48,795 nt of DNA from an uncultured Eubacteriales bacterium. Its GTDB lineage: Bacteria > Bacillota > Clostridia > Oscillospirales > CAG-272. A program made the position numbers and the translations under genes. The DNA is taken from assembly GCA_934378145.1 (NCBI GenBank), contig CAKXXW010000012.1, positions 1 through 48,795 of the forward strand, read 5' to 3'. The notes below the pieces were generated by a model. That model had not been told where the DNA came from. It was given only the letters and a program-made list of their open reading frames with translations, and made no database searches. Shown here piece after piece: positions 1 to 7,720 of this stretch (its first letter is position 1; each line of letters begins with the position of its first letter).

Positions 1-1
1 G

Positions 2-427
2 GTAAAGACACTTGAAAACAAGTACGCCGGACTTTCCGAGATGCTTAAGAACACCGACAAGACGCTTGATTTTGAGACATGGCTGAAAATAAACAACGAG
101 CTCACCTCGGTCGAAAAGGAGCTTGCAAAGAGCCGCGCACAGTTTGACGCAATATCGAAGCAGGTCAATTATGCGACTGTCGAGCTGAGCGTTACCGAGA
201 TCGATAAGCTGACGGGTGAAGAGGATAAACCATTCGGTCAGGCGGTCACGGATGCGTTCAAGGGCAGCTTTGAGGTCTTCACGGATATTATGAAGGCTCT
301 TGTGATCGTGGCGATATATGTGCTTCCTTTCCTGATACCTATGGCGCTTTTTGCCGGCGTGGTGCTTCTTGTCGTACTTCTCGTGCTGAGATCATCGAGA
401 AAAAAGAAAAAGACTAAGACAGAATAA
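2..427 (+). CDS. DUF4349-type membrane protein, 3' end only (start lies outside the window)
   Basis: The reading frame is open back to base 2, so the first in-frame ATG at 41 is internal and only the last 141 codons are present. The visible part has a charged, coiled-coil-like stretch (ENKYAGLSEML to ELAKSRAQFDAI), then QVNYATVELSVTE, which matches the conserved end of DUF4349 proteins. A single hydrophobic segment follows (about LVIVAIYVLPFLIPMALFAG) and then a Lys/Arg-rich cytoplasmic tail. DUF4349 proteins are usually membrane-anchored extracytoplasmic proteins of unknown function. The Na/Pi cotransporter gene lies 73 bases downstream on the same strand, behind a hairpin that could end this transcript. 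Confidence 0.8.
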   Translation, partial: VKTLENKYAGLSEMLKNTDKTLDFETWLKINNELTSVEKELAKSRAQFDAISKQVNYATVELSVTEIDKLTGEEDKPFGQAVTDAFKGSFEVFTDIMKALVIVAIYVLPFLIPMALFAGVVLLVVLLVLRSSRKKKKTKTE

Positions 428-448
428 AAATCCGAAATAACGATAAAA

Positions 449-494
449 GCCTCCGGAAATGTACAGACTAATGTTAACTGTACTTTCCGGAGGC
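449..494 (+). promoter_or_regulatory. Hairpin that holds the ribosome binding site of the Na/Pi cotransporter gene
   Basis: The arms 449-466 and 478-494 are complementary apart from one bulged T, with an 11-nt loop at 467-477. The GGAGG (489-493) that serves the ATG at 501 lies inside the 3' arm. The 3' arm is followed by a short T run (cactttta). The element could be an intrinsic terminator for the upstream gene, a translational lock on the downstream gene, or both. Confidence 0.55.
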
Positions 495-500
495 ACTTTT

Positions 501-2252
501 ATGGATATTTTCGGGATACTTTCGTTTATCGGAGGAATATCTCTCTTTCTTTACGGGATGACCGTTATGGGCGCGGGGCTTGAAAAGACAGCCGGAGGGA
601 AGCTCGAGAGCTTTCTTGAGAAGCTCAGCTCAAGCGTTTTCCGCGGCGTCATTTCGGGAGCCGTCGTCACTGCGGTGATCCAATCCTCGACTGCGACGAC
701 AGTCATGGTCATAGGCTTTGTTAATTCGGGTATTATGAAGCTCGGGAACGCGGTCGGCGTTATAATGGGCGCGAACCTCGGTACGACCGTGACATCGTGG
801 CTTTTGAGCCTTACCGGTATCGGCGGGGACAATGTTTTTATAAACCTTCTGAAACCTTCGTCATTTGCTCCGGTGACGGCGCTGATAGGACTTATAATGC
901 TTAAGACCGTCAGGCGCGACCGCGTGAAAAATATCGGCGAGATACTTCTCGGTTTTTCGGTGCTGATGACTGGAATGACTCTTATGAGCAATGCCGTAGA
1001 GCCGCTTTCGGAGGTGCCGGAATTCGTAAACCTTCTCGGGGCGTTCGATAATCCGCTGCTCGGGATCCTTGCTGGTGCGGCTCTGACCGCGATAATCCAG
1101 TCTTCGTCGGCGTCGATAGGGATCCTTCAGGCACTGTCGGTCACCGGAGCGCTCACGGTAGGTTCCGCCATGCCGATAGTCATGGGGCAGAATATCGGTA
1201 CCTGCGTGACTGCGCTTATCTCGGCTGTCGGAGCGGGGAAGAATGCAAAGCGCGCCGCCTTCGTGCATCTTTACTTCAATATTATAGGCAGCGCGGTCAT
1301 AATGGCGGCATTTTTCGGGATAAATGCGATAGTCGATCTCGGGATCGCGGGGCAGAGCATCACGCCCGCGGGGATCGCCGTGGTGCATACCGTGTTCAAC
1401 CTTGTGTCGACACTTATCCTTCTGCCATTTGCGAAGGGACTTGAGAAGCTTGCGCGCCTCACCGTTCCCGACCGTGAGGAGGCAGCCTCTTCCGTGCCGG
1501 AGGAAGCCCTGCTTGACGAAAGGTTTCTGATAAAGCCGTCGTTTGCCCTGAAGCTTGCCGGTACGGCTCTCGGCAGAATGACGGCGAAGGCGTTCGGGAA
1601 CCTCGACAAGGCAGTCGGGCAGTTTGAAAAATATTCGGAAAAAACTGCCGAGGCGATAGCTTCGGATGAAGAGCGTATCGACCTTTACGAGGACAGACTG
1701 CGTACCTATCTTCTGAAGATCAACGGAGGCTCGCTGTCCGAACGGGAGTCGTCCGAGCTTACTCGGATGCTTTATATCATGGAGGGTATCGAAAGCATTT
1801 CCGACCACGCCGAAAAGCTTTCCGAAAGCGCCGGGATGCTTGTCGGGGGCGAACGGGCGCTGTCCGATGAGGCGGCGCATGAGATACGCGTGCTTCTCGG
1901 GGCGATCGCAGAGACGGCTTCTCTGACCGATTCCGCCCTGCGTTCGAGAAGCCGTGAGGCAGCGGAGAAAATAGAACCGCTGCATTTTACGGTCTCGGAG
2001 CTTTGCTCGCGCATAAGGGAGAGGCATATCGAGCGCCTGCGCGCGGGGATATGCAGTCCCGAAAGTTCTCCTGCCTTCACGCGTGTGACCGATTCTGCGC
2101 TGAGGATTGCCGATCATTGCTCGGAGATCGCGGTCTTCATTATGGGAGATTCGGCGGAAGGCTATGACACCCATTTCTATGTCAGAAAGCTCCAATCGGA
2201 TCCGTCCTTCCGCGAAAAGCTCGCGGAAAGTAAAGAAAAGTATAGGATATAA
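501..2252 (+). CDS. Na/Pi-cotransporter family protein with C-terminal PhoU-like domain
   Basis: Predicted sodium-dependent phosphate transporter of the NptA/PNaS family, 583 aa. Two inverted transport repeats are visible, each with the family signature: AVIQSSTATT followed by GANLGTTVT, and AIIQSSSASI followed by GQNIGTCVT. About eight to nine hydrophobic segments fill the first 330 residues. The C-terminal part, from about residue 345, is hydrophilic and helical, as in PhoU-like domains that regulate phosphate uptake. I chose ATG 501 over the upstream in-frame ATG at 459 because GGAGG lies 7 bases before 501 and because 459 falls inside the hairpin and has no SD. Long minus-strand frames across this gene are shadows. 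Confidence 0.9.
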   Translation: MDIFGILSFIGGISLFLYGMTVMGAGLEKTAGGKLESFLEKLSSSVFRGVISGAVVTAVIQSSTATTVMVIGFVNSGIMKLGNAVGVIMGANLGTTVTSWLLSLTGIGGDNVFINLLKPSSFAPVTALIGLIMLKTVRRDRVKNIGEILLGFSVLMTGMTLMSNAVEPLSEVPEFVNLLGAFDNPLLGILAGAALTAIIQSSSASIGILQALSVTGALTVGSAMPIVMGQNIGTCVTALISAVGAGKNAKRAAFVHLYFNIIGSAVIMAAFFGINAIVDLGIAGQSITPAGIAVVHTVFNLVSTLILLPFAKGLEKLARLTVPDREEAASSVPEEALLDERFLIKPSFALKLAGTALGRMTAKAFGNLDKAVGQFEKYSEKTAEAIASDEERIDLYEDRLRTYLLKINGGSLSERESSELTRMLYIMEGIESISDHAEKLSESAGMLVGGERALSDEAAHEIRVLLGAIAETASLTDSALRSRSREAAEKIEPLHFTVSELCSRIRERHIERLRAGICSPESSPAFTRVTDSALRIADHCSEIAVFIMGDSAEGYDTHFYVRKLQSDPSFREKLAESKEKYRI

Positions 2253-2274
2253 GCAAAAATTTACTCCGCAACTG

Positions 2275-2303
2275 TTGATTTATAGGCTGTAATAGTGTAA
2301 AAT
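2275..2303 (+). promoter_or_regulatory. Promoter of the rhamnose operon with an overlapping inverted repeat
   Basis: TTGATT (2275-2280), a 17-nt spacer and TAAAAT (2298-2303). The inverted repeat CTGTAA-N10-TTACAG (2287-2308) straddles the -10 box, a good place for a repressor or activator site. No regulator gene is next to the operon here. Confidence 0.6.
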
Positions 2304-2334
2304 TACAGGGATAATTTTTTTGCGGAGGTTAATT

Positions 2335-3567
2335 ATGACACGCTTTGAAAATGCCGCCGAAATCTATAAAAAATACGGCGTCGATGCCGAATCGGCACTG
2401 AAGAGACTTTCCGGAATCCCGATCTCGGTCCACTGCTGGCAGGGCGACGATGTTACCGGCTTTGAGAGCCGTGCGGCGCTTTCCGGCGGTATCCAGGCGA
2501 CCGGAAACTATCCCGGGAAGGCAACGACTCCCGAAGAGCTTATGAGCGATTACGAATTTGCCCTTTCGCTCATGCCCGGAAAAAAGAGGATAAATCTTCA
2601 TGCCATCTACGCGATAACCGATGAAAAGATCGAGAGGGACAATATAAAGCCCGAATACTTCGACAAATGGATAGAATTTGTGAAAAAGAACGGGCTTGGA
2701 ATCGATTTCAATCCTACCTTCTTCTCGCATCCTATGAGCAGCGAGGGTCTGACGCTTTCTCACCCCGACAAGAATGTGAGGGATTTTTGGGTGCGTCACG
2801 GGATCACCTGCATGGAGACGGCGCATTATATTGCGCAGAAGCTCGGGGACAAGGTGCTTTATAATCTCTGGATCCCCGACGGGCTTAAGGATATTCCGGC
2901 TGACAGACTGACCCCGAGGCTCAGATTAAAGGAATCGCTTGACAGGATCTTTGCCGTAAGGTACGATGATGTCATATGCGCCGTGGAGAGCAAGGTCTTC
3001 GGTATCGGTGTCGAGAGCTATACCGTCGGGTCAAGCGAGTTTTATATGAACTATGCGGCAAAGAACGGCATATGCTGCCTGCTTGACAACGGTCACTATC
3101 ACCCGACCGAGGTCGTTTCCGACAAGATACCGTCAATGCTTGCCTTCAACGAATATGTAGCCCTTCATGTCACCCGTCCGGTAAGGTGGGACAGCGACCA
3201 TGTGGTGCTTTTTGAGGATGAGCTGCGCGAGATCGCCAAGGAGATCATCAGAAACAACGCCGAGGAGCGTGTGCTTATCGGGCTTGACTATTTTGACGCG
3301 AGCATCAACCGCATCTCGGCATGGGTCACGGGGCAGAGAGCTATGGAGAAAGCCCTGCTTTACGCTCTGCTTATGCCTTACGACGAGATGAAGAAGCTCC
3401 AGGACACCGGAGATTTCTCACGCCTGATGGTTCTCGGGGAAGAGCTTAAGACTCTTCCGTTCGGAGATATCTGGGACGAATACTGCCGCCGCTCGGGCGT
3501 TCCGTGCGGGATGGAGTGGTTTGATCTTATCCGCGGATATGAGGACAGGGTACTTAAAAAGAGATGA
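2335..3567 (+). CDS. rhaA: L-rhamnose isomerase
   Basis: Converts L-rhamnose to L-rhamnulose, the first step of rhamnose breakdown; cytoplasmic, metal dependent. The 410-aa length fits the family (about 415-420). Recognisable conserved stretches include SVHCWQGDDVTGFE near the N-terminus, HPMSSEGLTLSHPD, LWIPDG, GVESYTVGSSEFYMNYA, CLLDNGHYHPTE and LIGLDYFDASINR, which carry the His, Asp and Glu metal ligands. ATG 2335 is preceded by GCGGAGG at a normal distance; the in-frame TTG at 2320 lies upstream of that SD and is rejected. The stop overlaps the rhaB start (ATGA at 3564), so the two genes are translationally coupled. Confidence 0.95.
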   Translation: MTRFENAAEIYKKYGVDAESALKRLSGIPISVHCWQGDDVTGFESRAALSGGIQATGNYPGKATTPEELMSDYEFALSLMPGKKRINLHAIYAITDEKIERDNIKPEYFDKWIEFVKKNGLGIDFNPTFFSHPMSSEGLTLSHPDKNVRDFWVRHGITCMETAHYIAQKLGDKVLYNLWIPDGLKDIPADRLTPRLRLKESLDRIFAVRYDDVICAVESKVFGIGVESYTVGSSEFYMNYAAKNGICCLLDNGHYHPTEVVSDKIPSMLAFNEYVALHVTRPVRWDSDHVVLFEDELREIAKEIIRNNAEERVLIGLDYFDASINRISAWVTGQRAMEKALLYALLMPYDEMKKLQDTGDFSRLMVLGEELKTLPFGDIWDEYCRRSGVPCGMEWFDLIRGYEDRVLKKR

Positions 3568-4889
3568 AATACTTTCTTGCGATAGACATAGGCGCTTCGA
3601 GCGGCAGACATATCCTCGGATACCGGGACGGCAAAGGCGGGGTCGTTCTGCGCGAGATATACAGGTTTGAAAACGGGGCGGAAAGGCGCGGAGAGCGGCT
3701 TTATTGGAATACAGAAAAGCTCTTTTCCCGTGTATGCGAGGGAATTGCGAAATGCCGCGAGATCGGGATAATCCCCGAATCGATAGGCATCGACACATGG
3801 GGTGTCGACTACGCGCTTCTTGATAAAAACGGGAAGATCATAGACGGGGTCATTTCGTACCGTGATGACCGAACGCTCGGGATCCCCGAGGAGGTCTACG
3901 GTATCGTGCCGAAGCGCGAGCTTTACCGCCGCACCGGTATCGCCGAACATACCTTCAACACGATATTTCAGCTTTACGAGGACAAGAAGAGCGGCAGGCT
4001 CGCTTCTGCCGGAAAAATGCTTTTTGTTCCGTGCTACCTGAATTACCTTCTGACCGGAAACGCGGTGAATGAGTACACATTTGCCTCAACGACAGGGCTT
4101 CTTGACGCAAAGACGCGCGATTGGGACAGGGAACTCATAGAGCTGCTCGGTCTGCCGCAGAAGCTGTTCGACCGGCTCGGACAGCCGGGAAGCGTTGTTG
4201 GGATGCTTGATCCTTCGATCGCCGGCTTTACCTGTCCCGTCGTTCTGCCCGCCTGCCATGATACTGCGAGCGCGGTAGCCGCGGTGCCGGAGGGAAAACG
4301 GCTCTGGATCTCGAGCGGCACATGGTCACTGATAGGTATCGAGTCCGACAGCCCCTGCACGACCGAGGAAGCCGAGAGCTCGGGATTTACAAATGAGGGC
4401 GGACTTGACGGCAGGATCAGATTCCTCAAAAATATAATGGGGCTTTGGATAATCCAATCGGTCAAACGCGAACTGAAAGGTCAATACAACTACGAACAGC
4501 TTATGAAGTTTGCCGAATCGAGCTTTTACGAAGGCTATCTCCGTGTGGATGACGACAGACTTCTTTCGCCGGCAAGCATGACAGAGGCGATAAAAAGCTC
4601 TCTCGCCGATTCGGGACAGCCGGCACCGCAGGACATAGGCGACCTTATGAAGGCTGTCTATCGGGGACTTGCGGCAAGCTATGCCGAAGCCGCCGATTCT
4701 ATCGAAAGGATCACCGGTGAGCGCTTCGACACGATCGCGATAATCGGCGGAGGCAGCCGCGACAGATACCTTAACAGGCTCACGGGAGAGCTTTCTCACC
4801 GTCGCGTCGTTACAGGATCGCCCGAGGCTACGGCACTCGGAAATATACTTGTTCAAATGAAGTCTTCAAAGAAGAATCGAGGTAACTAA
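3564..4889 (+). CDS. rhaB: Rhamnulokinase
   Basis: FGGY-family sugar kinase, 441 aa, that phosphorylates L-rhamnulose. The N-terminal phosphate-binding motif is LAIDIGASSGR (residues 4-14). The substrate region IGIDTWGVDYALLD and the ISYRDDR and NTIFQLYE stretches are typical of RhaB, as is ISSGTWSLIGIE in the C-terminal half and IIGGGSRDRYLNRLTG near the adenosine site. It overlaps rhaA by 4 bases. The aldolase (RhaD) that would finish the pathway is not in the window; the third gene of the operon is an esterase. Confidence 0.93.
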   Translation: MKYFLAIDIGASSGRHILGYRDGKGGVVLREIYRFENGAERRGERLYWNTEKLFSRVCEGIAKCREIGIIPESIGIDTWGVDYALLDKNGKIIDGVISYRDDRTLGIPEEVYGIVPKRELYRRTGIAEHTFNTIFQLYEDKKSGRLASAGKMLFVPCYLNYLLTGNAVNEYTFASTTGLLDAKTRDWDRELIELLGLPQKLFDRLGQPGSVVGMLDPSIAGFTCPVVLPACHDTASAVAAVPEGKRLWISSGTWSLIGIESDSPCTTEEAESSGFTNEGGLDGRIRFLKNIMGLWIIQSVKRELKGQYNYEQLMKFAESSFYEGYLRVDDDRLLSPASMTEAIKSSLADSGQPAPQDIGDLMKAVYRGLAASYAEAADSIERITGERFDTIAIIGGGSRDRYLNRLTGELSHRRVVTGSPEATALGNILVQMKSSKKNRGN

Positions 4890-4890
4890 A

Positions 4891-6045
4891 ATGGCAGAAA
4901 AGAAATGGGTGGCAGGCTGGGGAGCCGCCACAAGTGTAATATCGCAGAATCATACCGAATATTTTAAGGATCAGACCTTCCGTTACTCCTTCTTTCCGAC
5001 GATGAACGGAGAGAAGGTAAGACTGCACTTTTCGAACCGCTACGGCGACGAGAGTGCGACGCTGACAAAGGCAAGCATTGCGCTTTCGGCGGGAAGTCAC
5101 CGTATAGTTGCGGAAACTTCTGTTCCCGTGACCTTCAACGGGGGCGAGACCTCGCTGACTCTTCTTCCGGGGCAGGAGGACATAGTCAGTGATGAGATCG
5201 CCTTTCCGGTAGAGGCAGGGAAGGACTTTACCGTAAGCCTTTACTTTGCCGGACTCACAAAGATAATGACGGGTCACTCAAACAACGGTCCCTACATAAA
5301 GAAGTATTACGCGCGCGGCGAGCTTACCGAGGCTCCCGAGATACCGCTTGAGGTCCTCGGTGAGAACGGACCGTATGTTTTCCTCAATACGATAGATCTT
5401 CTTACGGATGATAACTGCCGCGCTATCGTCGCATTCGGAGATTCGATAACGGCTCAGCCGTGGCCCGATTGCCTCGCACATCGGCTTTACGACCTCGGCA
5501 TCCGTGACCGTGCGGTGATCCGCCGCGGTATCGGAGGCAACAGGATTCTTCGCGATTACCGCTGGAGGATGAAGAAGCATTGGGGCGAGGCGGGCATCAA
5601 ACGCTTTGAGCGCGATGTCACGGGTGTTGTCGGAGCCGACAGGGTCTTTGTGCTTCACGGAATAAACGATATGCTTCATCCGGCGGTCGACAGCAAGGTC
5701 TGCCCGATGTCGGAGCTTCCCGATGCCGATGAGATAATCGCGGGACTCAGAAAGTATGTCTCGATAGCGCATGACCACGGGATGAAGATATATATTGCCA
5801 CCATTCTGCCCTGTATGCGGATCATCGGAGTTCCCGGCGACCGCGGAGAGATGAGGCTGAAGGTCAACGAGTGGATCCGGACAAACAAAGAAGCGGACGG
5901 ATTTATCGACTTTGAGGAAGCGGTGAAAAAGCCCGGTACAGTCCATGAGATGATAGAGGAATATGACAGCGGAGATCACCTGCATCCCTCGCTTGCCGGA
6001 GCGCAGAAGCTCGCCGATTCGATCCCCGAGGCGCTTCTGAGATAA
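4891..6045 (+). CDS. SGNH/GDSL-family hydrolase, XynE-like esterase
   Basis: Probable carbohydrate esterase, 384 aa, without a visible signal peptide. An N-terminal beta-rich domain (about 1-170) precedes the SGNH domain. Catalytic blocks are visible: GDSI with Ser185, the glycine block GIGGNR (213-218), GIND with Asn259, and DHLHP with Asp362 and His365. The layout resembles the XynE-like subgroup of SGNH hydrolases. The start at 4891 lies one base after the rhaB stop, and its SD (GAGGT) is inside the end of rhaB. As third gene of the rhamnose operon it may remove acetyl groups from rhamnose-containing oligosaccharides; that substrate is inferred from context only. Confidence 0.85.
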   Translation: MAEKKWVAGWGAATSVISQNHTEYFKDQTFRYSFFPTMNGEKVRLHFSNRYGDESATLTKASIALSAGSHRIVAETSVPVTFNGGETSLTLLPGQEDIVSDEIAFPVEAGKDFTVSLYFAGLTKIMTGHSNNGPYIKKYYARGELTEAPEIPLEVLGENGPYVFLNTIDLLTDDNCRAIVAFGDSITAQPWPDCLAHRLYDLGIRDRAVIRRGIGGNRILRDYRWRMKKHWGEAGIKRFERDVTGVVGADRVFVLHGINDMLHPAVDSKVCPMSELPDADEIIAGLRKYVSIAHDHGMKIYIATILPCMRIIGVPGDRGEMRLKVNEWIRTNKEADGFIDFEEAVKKPGTVHEMIEEYDSGDHLHPSLAGAQKLADSIPEALLR

Positions 6046-6080
6046 AAAATAACCGCCGCATTGCGGCGGTTATTTTTTAT
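6042..6080. terminator. Bidirectional terminator between the rhamnose operon and hsp20
   Basis: Arms 6042-6060 and 6062-6080 form a perfect 19-bp palindrome about one central base, with a GC-rich core flanked by A and T runs, so it can work for both converging transcripts. Confidence 0.9.
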
Positions 6081-6089
6081 TCTGGGATC

Positions 6090-6518
6090 TTATTTGATCT
6101 CAAGTCGTCTTCCTTCGACTGTCGTCTTTTCCTTTTTCGGAAGGGTCACGCTGAGAACGCCGTCCTTGTATTCGGCGCCGATGGCATCCTCGTCGATGCC
6201 CGTGAGGTTGAAGCTCCTCGTAAACGAGCCATACGAACGCTCGGAGCAGATAACATTGTTATCCTTGTCCTTCTGTTCATTGTTGCTGTGACGCTCTGCG
6301 GTAATGGTCATAAGACCGTTCTTTATGTCTATGTGAATGTTTTCCTTGTCAAAGCCCGGCAAATCGGCTTCGAGCAGATAGGAATCGCCGTTGTCGCGTA
6401 TGTCGGTAGAGAAGGCAACGCTGTTTTTGCCGAACAGACCGCGCTCAAAGTTGCCAAGCTCGCGGAAGGGGTCAAAAAGATCAAGTGAACGGTGAGTATA
6501 GGGTGTGATTTCAAACAT
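6090..6518 (-). CDS. Small heat-shock protein, Hsp20/alpha-crystallin family
   Basis: ATP-independent holdase chaperone, 142 aa, a normal bacterial sHSP size. It has an N-terminal segment with DLFDPFRELGNFER, an alpha-crystallin domain from about residue 37 (FSTDIRDNGDSYLLEADLPGF, GLMTITAER) ending with GVLSVTLPKKE, and a short C-terminal tail. The SD AAGGAGG sits 8 bases before the ATG. The gene stands alone and faces the rhamnose operon. Its SD and start codon are in the loop of a perfect stem, and a CIRCE-like repeat lies about 130 bases upstream, so both translational and transcriptional heat control are possible. Confidence 0.95.
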   Translation of the reverse strand: MFEITPYTHRSLDLFDPFRELGNFERGLFGKNSVAFSTDIRDNGDSYLLEADLPGFDKENIHIDIKNGLMTITAERHSNNEQKDKDNNVICSERSYGSFTRSFNLTGIDEDAIGAEYKDGVLSVTLPKKEKTTVEGRRLEIK

Positions 6519-6541
6519 ACAAATTACCTCCTTTGAAATCA
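6506..6541 (-). promoter_or_regulatory. Candidate RNA thermometer: perfect 10-bp stem around the SD and start codon of hsp20
   Basis: Arms 6506-6515 and 6532-6541 are perfectly complementary. In the mRNA, UGAUUUCAAA precedes the SD and UUUGAAAUCA forms codons 2 to 4 plus one base. The 16-nt loop holds GGAGG and the AUG. The stem is mostly A-U, so it should be marginally stable and could melt on warming. It does not look like a ROSE or fourU element. Confidence 0.5.
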
Positions 6542-6561
6542 GTCAATATTTTCGTTTTTTT

Positions 6562-6587
6562 GTACCGCTTGTTTTCCTTTTCGGTAC
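6562..6587 (-). promoter_or_regulatory. Inverted repeat in the hsp20 leader
   Basis: GTACCG (6562-6567) and CGGTAC (6582-6587) are perfect complements separated by 14 bases, near the expected start of the hsp20 transcript. It could be a 5' hairpin or an operator. Confidence 0.3.
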
Positions 6588-6593
6588 GACTAT

Positions 6594-6599
6594 ATTATA
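6594..6599 (-). promoter_or_regulatory. Probable -10 box of hsp20
   Basis: Perfect TATAAT on the minus strand about 75 bases before the start codon. At 17 nt upstream there is only a T run (TTTTTT), so the -35 box is weak. Confidence 0.45.
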
Positions 6600-6649
6600 A
6601 TCCGCAAATGTAAACCAAAAAAGCATTTTATATTGATTTTTTGTAAATG

Positions 6650-6676
6650 TTAGCAGATGACGATGGCGAGTGCTAA
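6650..6676. promoter_or_regulatory. Degenerate CIRCE element (HrcA operator-like)
   Basis: TTAGCAGAT, a 9-nt spacer and GAGTGCTAA. The CIRCE consensus is TTAGCACTC-N9-GAGTGCTAA: the right half matches 9 of 9, the left half 6 of 9, and the spacer is exact. It sits in the 351-bp gap between hsp20 and the next gene, but over 50 bases upstream of the probable hsp20 -10 box, which is farther than usual. Confidence 0.5.
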
Positions 6677-6869
6677 AATGGTGCGGATGCTCACGACCGC
6701 AGTTTGAAAATATCTCAATGTACAAGGCAAATTTTTAGCAGTTACCGCGAGACAAATGCCAATTCGCTTTGCCGTAAAAAAAGAGCGTCGAAAAGCAGAT
6801 TGTAACATTACGGACACAATCAAGTATTATAATAAAACAAACAGTAATCTTTATACGGGAGCTGATGTT

Positions 6870-7697
6870 ATGGATGAGCGGGAGATCTGCGGCGGAAACC
6901 TGATGCGTATTTCCGCGGCAGTGAAGAGCAACATTTTCCTTGCTGCGGCGATAGTTCTTACGGCATCTGCGGCGCTTGCTTTCGGCAGAGCCGATGAAGA
7001 CATAACCCAGATATGTATGTTTGCCTACGCGGGAACGGTCGCAGCGGTCCTTTATACAATGAGAAGCTATGTGTCGAAGGGCGAATACCGCAAGCTGCGG
7101 AGCGATACGGTCGGGATAATAATGATCGAGGCGGTATGGTGCTTTATAACGGCGGGCGCTTTGCTCTATGCGGTTTCGCTGATACTGGCGACTCTGGTAC
7201 CGGTGTCGAATATTCTGAAAAATCTTTCCGGCGCGGCAACGGTTATGTCGGCTGTCACGAGAGTCGTCTCGCTTGCCACCGCGGGAGGTGTGCCTGTGTC
7301 GGCGGGAGCGAAGGTCGCGGCGCTTATCCGAAGCCTTGCGGAGGGATACGGATATGAAACGGCAGGAGTGATCCTTAATATTGCCGTATGGGCCATGATA
7401 GTCTTCCTGTTTATCGGTATGCTGATCCGGGTGGCTTCCGGTATCCTTCTTGTCTGCTCGGCGAATGCACTTCGCAAGGCTTTCGACGATCCCGAGGGCA
7501 TAGCGGACCTTTCGGTGACCGCAAAGTATCTGACCGTTGCGGGCATCGGGACAGCGGTCTGCTCCGGTATGCCCGGCGGAGGAATTGCACTGATCCTTGC
7601 CGGCAGAGCGCTCGGGCGTGCGGTCGGAGGCAATGATAAAGAAACCAAAGGCGATCCGGAGAGCGACACGGAAGTCTCCGGTGGACCTCTGCAATAA
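6870..7697 (+). CDS. Hypothetical multi-pass membrane protein, first of a related pair
   Basis: 275 aa, not recognised as a named family. About five hydrophobic segments are visible: IFLAAAIVLTASAALAF, MFAYAGTVAAVLYTM, IIMIEAVWCFITAGALLYAVSLILATL, VILNIAVWAMIVFLFIGMLI and a weaker one near YLTVAGIGTAVCSG. A long segment between the third and fourth is partly amphipathic. The tail is polar. ATG 6870 is supported by GGGAG about 8 bases upstream; in-frame ATGs before it have no SD. TATAAT at 6828-6833 may be a -10 box. The next gene starts 23 bases after the stop and has the same order of segments. Confidence 0.65.
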   Translation: MDEREICGGNLMRISAAVKSNIFLAAAIVLTASAALAFGRADEDITQICMFAYAGTVAAVLYTMRSYVSKGEYRKLRSDTVGIIMIEAVWCFITAGALLYAVSLILATLVPVSNILKNLSGAATVMSAVTRVVSLATAGGVPVSAGAKVAALIRSLAEGYGYETAGVILNIAVWAMIVFLFIGMLIRVASGILLVCSANALRKAFDDPEGIADLSVTAKYLTVAGIGTAVCSGMPGGGIALILAGRALGRAVGGNDKETKGDPESDTEVSGGPLQ

Positions 7698-7720
7698 AAT
7701 TATCAGGAGGAGATTTTACT

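Noticed and set aside
459..500. Upstream start of the Na/Pi cotransporter at 459
   Set aside because: It lies in the 5' arm of the hairpin without an SD, and the added residues are not typical of the family.
861..2195. 444-aa frame on the minus strand across the Na/Pi cotransporter gene
   Set aside because: It is antisense to a gene with clear motifs, is rich in Arg and His without any domain, and has no SD. Shadow frame.
6735..7694. 319-aa minus-strand frame opposite the first membrane-protein gene
   Set aside because: Very basic, compositionally odd and antisense to a gene with a proper SD and membrane segments.
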